Source of the DNA: SVFI01 sp045535935
GTDB taxonomy: Bacteria > Bacillota > Clostridia > Lachnospirales > Lachnospiraceae
Reading direction: 5' to 3'
NCBI GenBank assembly: GCA_045535935.1
Contig: JAZSMO010000026.1
Coordinates: forward strand, 1 to 37,692
Length of the DNA stretch: 37,692 bases
Shown: positions 23,972 through 30,381 of the stretch, piece after piece
Numbering within the stretch: position 1 is the stretch's first letter
Layout: the number at the start of each line of letters is the position of its first letter
Made by a program: the position numbers and the translations under genes
The notes under the pieces: model-generated
What the model saw: the letters and a program-made list of their open reading frames with translations, nothing else
Databases searched by the model: none
Told to the model about the DNA's origin: nothing

Positions 23972-24889
23972 ATGAATCTTATATATGACGTAGTGATTAT
24001 CGGTTCCGGTCCGGCGGGAATGGCAGCAGGTATATATGCAAAGAGAGCAGGACTTGCGGTGGTTATTTTAGAAAAGACGGGAATCAGCGGAGGACAGGTC
24101 CTTTCTACATATGAAGTGGACAATTATCCGGGACTTCCGATGAGCAACGGTTTTGATTTGAGCGAAAAATTCCGCGAGCACGCAGAGCACTTGGGGGTGG
24201 TAATCGAAGCAGCAGCGGTGGAACGGATCGAAGATCGGGGAGAAACCAAGCTTCTTTATACAGAGGATGAGACATATGAGACACGCACGGTGATTCTTGC
24301 AACGGGAGCGGAGCATGCAAAGCTCGGTGTACCGGGAGAAGAGGAACTGACGGGAATGGGAGTTTCCTACTGCGCCACATGTGACGGAGCATTTTTCCGC
24401 GGGCGCACGGTGGCAGTCGTCGGCGGAGGCGATGTAGCGGTTGAGGATGCGATTTTTCTGGCAAGAGGATGCGAGAAGGTATATCTCATTCACCGCAGGG
24501 AGGAACTACGTGCAGCGAAATTATTACAGCATTCACTGATGAGACATCCGAACGTAGAAATATTATGGAATTGTGAGTTGAAAGAAATTCAGGGAGAGGA
24601 TCAGGTAGAGAATCTTCTTATATATAATAATAAGACACAGCAGACGAATCCGCTTGCGGTATCCGGCGTTTTTATTGCGGTTGGTAACGTGCCGAACACG
24701 GAGCTGGTTAAAGGTTTGGTGGACATGGATGAAAAAGGTTACATCATTGCAGATGAGACCTGTGCAACCTCAGTGCCGGGCATTTTTGCAGCCGGAGATG
24801 TGCGTACCAAACAGCTCAGACAGATTATTACGGCAGCAGCTGACGGCGCAAATGCGGTTACTTCCGTGGAGCAATTTATGTTGAAATAA
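23972..24889 (+). CDS. trxB: Thioredoxin-disulfide reductase
   Basis: 305 residues. FAD-binding VVIIGSGPAGMAAGIYAKRA is near the N-terminus. The redox-active C-A-T-C lies in SYCATCDGAFF (Cys134, Cys137). The pyridine nucleotide site is VVGGGDVAVEDA, followed by HRREELRAAK typical of NADPH-linked enzymes, and the C-terminal FAD motif is PGIFAAGDVRTKQLRQI. It passes electrons from NADPH to thioredoxin in the cytoplasm. Start ATG 23972 has AAAGAGG eight bases upstream; the frame continues upstream to 23918 but across the promoter. No thioredoxin gene adjoins. A strong terminator follows. Confidence 0.95.
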   Translation: MNLIYDVVIIGSGPAGMAAGIYAKRAGLAVVILEKTGISGGQVLSTYEVDNYPGLPMSNGFDLSEKFREHAEHLGVVIEAAAVERIEDRGETKLLYTEDETYETRTVILATGAEHAKLGVPGEEELTGMGVSYCATCDGAFFRGRTVAVVGGGDVAVEDAIFLARGCEKVYLIHRREELRAAKLLQHSLMRHPNVEILWNCELKEIQGEDQVENLLIYNNKTQQTNPLAVSGVFIAVGNVPNTELVKGLVDMDEKGYIIADETCATSVPGIFAAGDVRTKQLRQIITAAADGANAVTSVEQFMLK

Positions 24890-24891
24890 GT

Positions 24892-24938
24892 AAAAAGCCC
24901 GTTTTTTCCAGTATTTTCCTGGGAAAAAGGGCTTTTTT
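24892..24938 (+). terminator. Intrinsic terminator of trxB
   Basis: AAAAAGCCC with TTTTTTCCAG on the 5' side pairs with CCTGGGAAAAA and GGGCTTTTTT on the 3' side, a long interrupted stem ending in six T. Confidence 0.9.
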
Positions 24939-24952
24939 CTTCCGATATTATG

Positions 24953-24981
24953 TTGACAAACGAAATATATAGTGCTATATT
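24953..24981 (+). promoter_or_regulatory. Strong SigA promoter of the NlpC/P60 gene
   Basis: A consensus TTGACA (24953-24958), 17-base spacer and TATATT (24976-24981), with TGC before the -10. Transcription should start near 24988, about 60 bases before the start codon. Confidence 0.85.
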
Positions 24982-25008
24982 TGTTAACAGATGTAACAAA
25001 TTTGTAAC
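24982..25008 (+). promoter_or_regulatory. WalR-like operator at the transcription start of the cell wall hydrolase gene
   Basis: TGTAAC (24992-24997), AAATT, TGTAAC (25003-25008) fits the WalR (YycF) consensus TGTWAH-N5-TGTWAH exactly. A further half-site TGTTAA lies at 24982-24987, four bases upstream. The box overlaps the expected start site, a position more compatible with repression than activation. Identification of the regulator is inference from the consensus and from the target being a peptidoglycan hydrolase. Confidence 0.55.
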
Positions 25009-25046
25009 AAATATTAAAAACTGGTCAACAATTATTGGAGGCAAAA

Positions 25047-26312
25047 ATGCTGAAAAGAATGATGAAACTGGCAGCGTTCGGAATCGTAGCTGCTGTGATG
25101 ATTTCAAATATTACATTACCTGTATCTGCAGGTAACTTAGCGGATGTACTGCCGAGTGCAGGCGCCGGATCCATGTTAAATAAAACAGTAACTGTTACGG
25201 AAGTTGCAACAGCGGATGTGGCAGCTCCGGCAACAGCCGAGACGACAGTGAAAGCGCCGGAAGTAAAAGAAGAGACAGCTCCGGCAGCAGCTCCGGAAGT
25301 GACAATGACAGCCGGTGTTACGGCAGCAGCTGCAGTTGCTCCGCAGGAGAATGCAGTGTTTGTTGCTGAGACAGAACTTGAAAAAGAAGAAAAAGAGTAT
25401 GTAAATCTTGTAATCGCAAAATGTAACGATTACGTAAATGTAAGACAGGAGCCAAGCGAAGAAGCTGAAATCCTCGGAAAGCTGTATGACAAGTCCGTTG
25501 GTGAATTTGTTTCAGAAGCAGACGGCGGTTGGTACGAGATTACATCCGGATCAGTTACCGGATTTGTAAAAGCAGAGTATGTAGTGACAGGCGAAGAAGC
25601 AATCGAACTTGCAAAAGAAGTTCGTAAGAGAATTGCAACTGTTACAACTACTACACTTTTTGTAAGAGAAGAGCCTTCTACAGAAGCAAGAACCATCGGT
25701 ATGGTACCGATTGAGGACGAGCTTACTGTTACGGAGGAAGAGGGACTTGACGGATGGGTGAAAGTATCTGTCGAAGAAGGTGAAGGATATGTTTCGGCAG
25801 AATTCGTAACATTATCCACAGAGTTTGTAAAAGCAGAGTCAAAAGCAGAAGAAGAAGCAAGACTTAAAAAAGAAGAAGAAGCAAGAAGAGCTGCAAATGC
25901 AGCAGCAGATAAGAAGAGCGGAAAATCATCTTCGTCTTCATCGGGAGCAGCAGTTTCCGGTGGCAGCGGAAGAGGTGCAGCAGTTGCAAGCTTTGCTCTT
26001 CAGTTTGTTGGAAACCCGTATGTATACGGTGGATCAAGCTTGACAAACGGTACAGATTGTTCCGGATTTGTAATGGCAGTTTATTCCAACTTCGGTGTCG
26101 GACTTCCGCATTCATCGGGTGCACAGAGAGGCTGCGGATATGATGTAGGCGGAATCGGAAACGCTCAGCCTGGTGATATCGTATGTTATTCCGGTCACGT
26201 AGGTATCTACATCGGAGGCGGTCAGATTGTACATGCTTCCACAGCTGCAACAGGTATTAAAGTATCTAATGCAAATTACAGAAATATCCTTTCTGTAAGA
26301 AGAATTTTCTAA
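25047..26312 (+). CDS. Secreted SH3-SH3-NlpC/P60 peptidoglycan endopeptidase
   Basis: 421 residues. A basic N-terminus and hydrophobic segment ending in LPVSA at about residue 28 make a signal peptide. An Ala/Pro/Thr/Val-rich low-complexity region follows, then two bacterial SH3 domains (DYVNVRQEPSEEAEILGKL and TLFVREEPSTEARTIGMV). A charged coiled stretch rich in Glu, Lys and Ala and a Ser/Gly linker lead to a C-terminal NlpC/P60 domain with catalytic Cys338 (GTDCSGFV), His384 (GHVGIYIGG) and His396 (VHAST). It should cut gamma-D-Glu-diamino acid type bonds in cell wall peptides. GGAGG lies five bases before ATG 25047. It has its own promoter, a WalR-like box and terminator. Confidence 0.93.
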   Translation: MLKRMMKLAAFGIVAAVMISNITLPVSAGNLADVLPSAGAGSMLNKTVTVTEVATADVAAPATAETTVKAPEVKEETAPAAAPEVTMTAGVTAAAAVAPQENAVFVAETELEKEEKEYVNLVIAKCNDYVNVRQEPSEEAEILGKLYDKSVGEFVSEADGGWYEITSGSVTGFVKAEYVVTGEEAIELAKEVRKRIATVTTTTLFVREEPSTEARTIGMVPIEDELTVTEEEGLDGWVKVSVEEGEGYVSAEFVTLSTEFVKAESKAEEEARLKKEEEARRAANAAADKKSGKSSSSSSGAAVSGGSGRGAAVASFALQFVGNPYVYGGSSLTNGTDCSGFVMAVYSNFGVGLPHSSGAQRGCGYDVGGIGNAQPGDIVCYSGHVGIYIGGGQIVHASTAATGIKVSNANYRNILSVRRIF

Positions 26313-26327
26313 AATGATTAAGAAATT

Positions 26328-26357
26328 AAATCCACGGCAAAGCGCCGTGGATTTTTT
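26328..26357 (+). terminator. Intrinsic terminator of the NlpC/P60 gene
   Basis: AAATCCACGGC (26328-26338) pairs with GCCGTGGATTT (26344-26354), followed by T. A hairpin with the same stem occurs at 30261-30287, before the second BspA-like gene. Confidence 0.92.
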
Positions 26358-26379
26358 GTTGTTCGGCTTATGACTTTTG

Positions 26380-26409
26380 TTGACGATACTGTATATGCCT
26401 TGTTATACT
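26380..26409 (+). promoter_or_regulatory. Promoter of the first BspA-like gene
   Basis: TTGACG (26380-26385), 18 bases, TATACT (26404-26409). The second BspA-like gene has the same -35 and spacing. Confidence 0.7.
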
Positions 26410-26435
26410 TAAAGGAGTAGGTATAGTTTGTGTAT

Positions 26436-26458
26436 CGCAGCTGTGTCTGCGAGGGAGG
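26436..26458 (+). promoter_or_regulatory. 5'UTR hairpin touching the ribosome site, first BspA-like gene
   Basis: CGCAG (26436-26440), six-base loop, CTGCG (26447-26451), one base, GGGAGG (26453-26458). The same geometry with a different loop occurs at 30354-30376 before the paralogue. Confidence 0.55.
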
Positions 26459-26463
26459 TTTAC

Positions 26464-28332
26464 ATGAAAACAAAACGGATTCAGTCGTTTTTATTCGCCA
26501 TTATTTTTGTGTTTGAAAGCATCGTAGCCGGAATGATTCCGGTTGGTGCACAGGACGTTTCGGAAAATGCTGTTTCAGAAGCAGATACAGGAAGCGAAGT
26601 TGCTCTAAGTGAAACCGTCAGCGGAAATGACGGTGCCCTTTACTGGGAAATTGATACGGACGGTCGCCTGACGATCAGTGGTAACGGAGATTATGTGAAA
26701 CGTAACTCTAGCTCAACAACCGGTTGGCTTTATCACGCGGAAGAAATCAAAACCGCAACGGTAAATGTTACCGGTATGAAAGATGCGAGTTATATGTTTT
26801 TGAACTGTGAAAACATGGAACGTGTGGATCTAAGCGGCTTTGACACAAGCAGCGTGACCAGTATGGAATATATGTTTGGTAACTGCTGTGCATTGACGGC
26901 GATATCGTTAAATGGCTGTAATACAAGCAGCGTAACCAATATGAGTTGTATGTTTTCCGGATGTTTCCGACTGGCCTCTGTAGAGATGAATGAAATCGAC
27001 ACAAGCAGTGTGGCGAATATGTCTATGATGTTTTTCGGCTGCCGTGATTTGACCGATTTGAATCTGAATAAACTTAACACACGTAATGTGACCAATATGA
27101 TGGGGATGTTTTTTGGTTGCAGTGGCTTAACCTCATTGGATATTTCCGGTTTTGATTTGACGAATGTGTCTGATGGTGGTACGGAAACTATGTTTTACAG
27201 CTGTGATAATTTAGCAACCATCGAGGCGCCGGAAAAAGGACCTTCCGCAGATATAATTCTTCCTGTGCCATCCGAAGACTATGTTTGGAAGTATGAATCC
27301 GGCGAAACCGTAACAGCGATTACAAAAGCCGGAGCTTATATAAAAGAAATCAAATCGGAAGAGACACCGGAGGTGCCGGAAACACCGGACGAGAAAGAAC
27401 CTGTAACAGATAATTTGGACACTTCCGTCAAGGAAGAACCGAAAGCAACGGTAGAAACCAAAACAGTAACCGGAACAGACGGTTCTGTTACCACGACAGT
27501 GAAAACGACGGAGCCGACCGGGGAAGTCATCTTGAACATTGCCAGCATTTCAAAAGACCGGAAAGTAGAGACTGTCGTAAATATGATAATCGATGCTTCC
27601 GGACAGCTTCAGGATGCATCCATTGAAGTCATTCACGTGGTGAAATCGACAAAGATGACGGTTAACCTGAATGAGCTGAAAGCTCTGGCAGATCAGATTA
27701 CCCTCTGCAATACCGAGTGTGTATATCCGGTGGGAAGCAAGCCTTATGTTTCGGAGAAAATAGACAGCTTGGGCGATATGTATGAAAAAGTGCAGGAGAC
27801 GGTCGGTGTAGCACAAAAGAAAGCCAATGTTTCTATTAAGGTTACGGCAAAAAGCCCTTCCGGTCAGAAGAAATACTCGGTTGCAATCAAGAAGACGGAC
27901 CTTACAAAGAAAAAATTAGTCGTATATGCATCAGATAAAAAAGGCAATGCGGTTATGGTAAATAACAAAAAGAACAAGGCGACCGTCAATAAGAAGAATG
28001 ACCTGACCCTTAAGATTACCAAAAAAGGTGATTATCAGGTGCAGAATACAAAAGATGCGAAAAAGACTGACAAGAAAATCATGAAAACGGTCAAACCGAA
28101 AAAATCAAATGTGACGGTGAAAAAAGGAAAAAGCTCATCGGTCAAACTGTCGTCCAAATGCAATAAGGCCAACATTTCCAAGATTACCTACGCCAGCAAC
28201 AGTTCCAACGTTAAGGTGTCAAAGAAAGGAAAGATTACAGCCAAGGGCTCCGGCTCTGCCAAGATAACGGCGACCGTTACGATGAAAAACGGCAAAAAGA
28301 AAAAGATTAAAGTAAATGTGAAAGTTGCATAA
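26464..28332 (+). CDS. BspA-type leucine-rich repeat surface protein with C-terminal Big2-like domain (paralogue 1)
   Basis: 622 residues. Signal peptide at 1 to about 30 (SFLFAIIFVFESIVAG, then VGAQ). About six BspA/DUF285 leucine-rich repeats of roughly 24 residues follow around 105-255, recognisable by TSSVT-x-M, M-F-x-G-C and L-x-L/D-L/I-S. After a Pro/Glu-rich linker come a beta-rich region shared with the paralogue and, from about 545, a Big2-like module (VTVKKGKSSSVKLSS, ASNSSNVKVSKKGKITAKG). The last third is extremely lysine-rich. No LPXTG sorting signal or C-terminal membrane anchor is present, so wall retention is presumably by the basic tail. BspA-like proteins bind host or microbial surfaces in other species. 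ATG 26464 has GGGAGG upstream. Confidence 0.88.
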   Translation: MKTKRIQSFLFAIIFVFESIVAGMIPVGAQDVSENAVSEADTGSEVALSETVSGNDGALYWEIDTDGRLTISGNGDYVKRNSSSTTGWLYHAEEIKTATVNVTGMKDASYMFLNCENMERVDLSGFDTSSVTSMEYMFGNCCALTAISLNGCNTSSVTNMSCMFSGCFRLASVEMNEIDTSSVANMSMMFFGCRDLTDLNLNKLNTRNVTNMMGMFFGCSGLTSLDISGFDLTNVSDGGTETMFYSCDNLATIEAPEKGPSADIILPVPSEDYVWKYESGETVTAITKAGAYIKEIKSEETPEVPETPDEKEPVTDNLDTSVKEEPKATVETKTVTGTDGSVTTTVKTTEPTGEVILNIASISKDRKVETVVNMIIDASGQLQDASIEVIHVVKSTKMTVNLNELKALADQITLCNTECVYPVGSKPYVSEKIDSLGDMYEKVQETVGVAQKKANVSIKVTAKSPSGQKKYSVAIKKTDLTKKKLVVYASDKKGNAVMVNNKKNKATVNKKNDLTLKITKKGDYQVQNTKDAKKTDKKIMKTVKPKKSNVTVKKGKSSSVKLSSKCNKANISKITYASNSSNVKVSKKGKITAKGSGSAKITATVTMKNGKKKKIKVNVKVA

Positions 28333-28385
28333 CAGTAATAAAAACGCTATTGATTAGAGATACTATGATATATTAACAAAAAGAC

Positions 28386-28440
28386 TATACCCATTATACC
28401 CTTGACAGCAAGAATGCAACAAGGGTATAATGGGTATAAT
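28386..28440 (+). promoter_or_regulatory. Promoter inside an 18-bp perfect inverted repeat before the AAA ATPase gene
   Basis: TATACCCATTATACCCTT (28386-28403) is the exact complement of AAGGGTATAATGGGTATA (28421-28438), around a 17-base centre. The arms each contain two TATACCC units nine bases apart. TTGACA (28402-28407) and TATAAT (28426-28431, 18-base spacer) lie in the repeat, so a protein bound here would block transcription. The structure looks like an autoregulatory operator. Confidence 0.75.
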
Positions 28441-28460
28441 TATGAAGGGAGATGTTGCTC

Positions 28461-30257
28461 ATGGGACAAGAAGTGTTGATGAATCAAATAGCGGAATTAG
28501 AACGAGAAATTGCAATTTTACCTGAAGGCAGCATTACAAAGAAGAAAATAAAGGATAAGGATTATTATTATCATAGAGTGAGTCACAACGGGAAGAGAAG
28601 AGAAAGCTATCTGAGTTTTGAAGAGGTTCCGGGGCTTCGCGTACAAATTGAAAAGAGAAAAAAACTTGAAATAGAATTAAAACGGTTAAAAGCGCAAGTA
28701 GTACAGAAAGAAGAAAAGGAAAAAACGGAGGAAGAGCTCCTTGAGTTCCGGACGACGGTGCGATATGGACACCGGCTCCGGGCGCAGATTGCATTGACTG
28801 AAAAATATAAAAAAAGAGAGTGTATTTGTGAACTTCGGGAGTATGTTTTCGGGGAACAACAGGATAAAGTGTTCATTATTTACGGACTCAGAAGAACCGG
28901 AAAAACGACGATGATTCGTCAAATCCTCACAGAATTGCCGGAAATTGAATTTAAAAAAGCTGCTTTTATCCAGGTGAGAACCAAGGATACATTGGCAGAT
29001 GTGGATGCGGATATTAGATTATTGGAAGAAAAAGGATTCCGATATGTGTTTATTGACGAGGTGACACTATTGGAAGATTTTGTTGAGGGGGCGGCTATTT
29101 TTGCAGATATCTATGCAAGTAGTGGTATGAAGATTGTATTATCAGGAACGGATTCGTTAGGATTTGCATTTTCAAAAGAAGAACAGCTTTATGACAGATG
29201 TATTATGTTGCATACCACTTTTATTCCGTATCGGGAGTTTGAAGAAGTTTTGGGGATTAAAGGGATTGATGAATATATTCGTTATGGTGGAACAATGAGC
29301 CTCGGAGGTGTTAATTATAACACGGACACAGTGTTTTCCAGTTCAAAGAACGCCGAAGAATATATCGATACTGCAATTGCTAAAAATATCCAGCACTCGC
29401 TTAAAATGTATCAATACGGAGGTCATTTCCGCCAGCTGTTAGATTTGTATGAACAGGGGGAATTGACCAATGTTATAAATCGTGTGGTAGAGAATATAAA
29501 TCACAGCTTTACGCGTAGTGTTGTAGAAAGAACCTTTAAGTCTCATGATATTTCTGTAACGGCAGCTAATATGCTTAGAGACATCGAAAATCCAATAAAT
29601 GTGAAAGAACATCTCGATTTAGATACAGTGACTTTTGGGATAATGCAGATGCTTGATATTCTCAATAAAGAAAATCAGAGCATAGATATTGAGGAAAGTC
29701 ACATGCTTCAAATCAAGGAGTATCTGTTGCTTTTGGATTTGATAATGGAAATTGATCTTGAATCATTGCCGGAAGTAAATCAAAAAAGAAAAGTGACAGT
29801 TATCACGCAGCCGGGAATGCGCTATGCACAGGCTACTGCTATAGTAGAAAATATGCTTCTTGATGCAAAATTTCAAGCACTTTCTGTGAAAGAAAGACAA
29901 CGTATATTGGAAAGACTGCTAAACGAAATTTGCGGAAGAATGATGGAAGATATTATTCTGTTAGAAACAAAAGTGGCAAAACCGGAAAAGAGAGTATTCA
30001 AGCTACAGTTTGCGGTTGGGGAGTTTGATATGGTTGTTTTTGATCCTAAAACTCTTACTTGCCAAATATATGAGGTGAAGTACAGTAAAGAACAGGTGCC
30101 GGAGCAATATCGTCATATCAAGGACGAGGAAAAGTGTACTATGACCGGGCATAGATATGGTGATATTACAGGACGGTACGTGATTTACCGGGGAAACAGT
30201 ACACAGGTAGAAGATGTTCATTACTTAAATGTTGAAGAGTACTTGAAATCATTGTAA
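28461..30257 (+). CDS. AAA-family ATPase with C-terminal DUF4143-like nuclease-fold domain
   Basis: 598 residues. Residues 1-60 hold a motif of the type KKKIKDKDYYYHRVSHNGK followed by a coiled coil, seen in small proteins next to nucleotidyltransferase or transposon-type genes. The AAA_14-type ATPase follows: Walker A YGLRRTGKTTM (from Gly142), Walker B YVFIDEV (Asp199, Glu200), and a sensor region KIVLSGTDSLGFAFS. The C-terminus has GEFDMVVFDP (Glu521, Asp523) and E-V-K (538-540), the spacing of a PD-(D/E)xK fold as in DUF4143. The cellular role of such proteins is unknown. ATG 28461 is preferred (AAGGGAG nine bases upstream) over ATG 28452. It has its own palindromic promoter, looks more AT-rich than its neighbours and lies between two BspA-like paralogues, so it may be an insertion. 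Confidence 0.85.
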   Translation: MGQEVLMNQIAELEREIAILPEGSITKKKIKDKDYYYHRVSHNGKRRESYLSFEEVPGLRVQIEKRKKLEIELKRLKAQVVQKEEKEKTEEELLEFRTTVRYGHRLRAQIALTEKYKKRECICELREYVFGEQQDKVFIIYGLRRTGKTTMIRQILTELPEIEFKKAAFIQVRTKDTLADVDADIRLLEEKGFRYVFIDEVTLLEDFVEGAAIFADIYASSGMKIVLSGTDSLGFAFSKEEQLYDRCIMLHTTFIPYREFEEVLGIKGIDEYIRYGGTMSLGGVNYNTDTVFSSSKNAEEYIDTAIAKNIQHSLKMYQYGGHFRQLLDLYEQGELTNVINRVVENINHSFTRSVVERTFKSHDISVTAANMLRDIENPINVKEHLDLDTVTFGIMQMLDILNKENQSIDIEESHMLQIKEYLLLLDLIMEIDLESLPEVNQKRKVTVITQPGMRYAQATAIVENMLLDAKFQALSVKERQRILERLLNEICGRMMEDIILLETKVAKPEKRVFKLQFAVGEFDMVVFDPKTLTCQIYEVKYSKEQVPEQYRHIKDEEKCTMTGHRYGDITGRYVIYRGNSTQVEDVHYLNVEEYLKSL

Positions 30258-30260
30258 GAA

Positions 30261-30287
30261 AAATCCACGGCGATTGGCCGTGGATTT
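30261..30287 (+). terminator. Terminator-like hairpin after the ATPase gene
   Basis: AAATCCACGGC (30261-30271) pairs with GCCGTGGATTT (30277-30287). The stem is the same as that of the terminator at 26328-26357, but only TTT follows, so termination may be weaker. Confidence 0.75.
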
Positions 30288-30297
30288 CCGTCTTTTA

Positions 30298-30327
30298 TTG
30301 ACGCCGCTATACATAAATTGGTATAAT
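30298..30327 (+). promoter_or_regulatory. Promoter of the second BspA-like gene
   Basis: TTGACG (30298-30303), 18 bases, TATAAT (30322-30327), parallel to the promoter of the first paralogue. Confidence 0.78.
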
Positions 30328-30353
30328 TATACATTATTGTCACGATTACATAC

Positions 30354-30376
30354 CGCAGTCAAAACTGCGTGGGAGG
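30354..30376 (+). promoter_or_regulatory. 5'UTR hairpin touching the ribosome site, second BspA-like gene
   Basis: CGCAG (30354-30358), six-base loop TCAAAA, CTGCG (30365-30369), one base, GGGAGG (30371-30376). Stem and spacing equal those at 26436-26458, while the loop differs. Confidence 0.55.
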
Positions 30377-30381
30377 ATTAT

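Noticed and set aside
26314..26373. 19-codon ORF starting MIKKLNPRQSA
   Set aside because: It runs through the NlpC/P60 terminator and has no ribosome site.
26410..26463. c-di-GMP riboswitch upstream of the BspA-like genes
   Set aside because: The 5'UTR is too short and lacks the conserved GEMM core; only a small hairpin is present.
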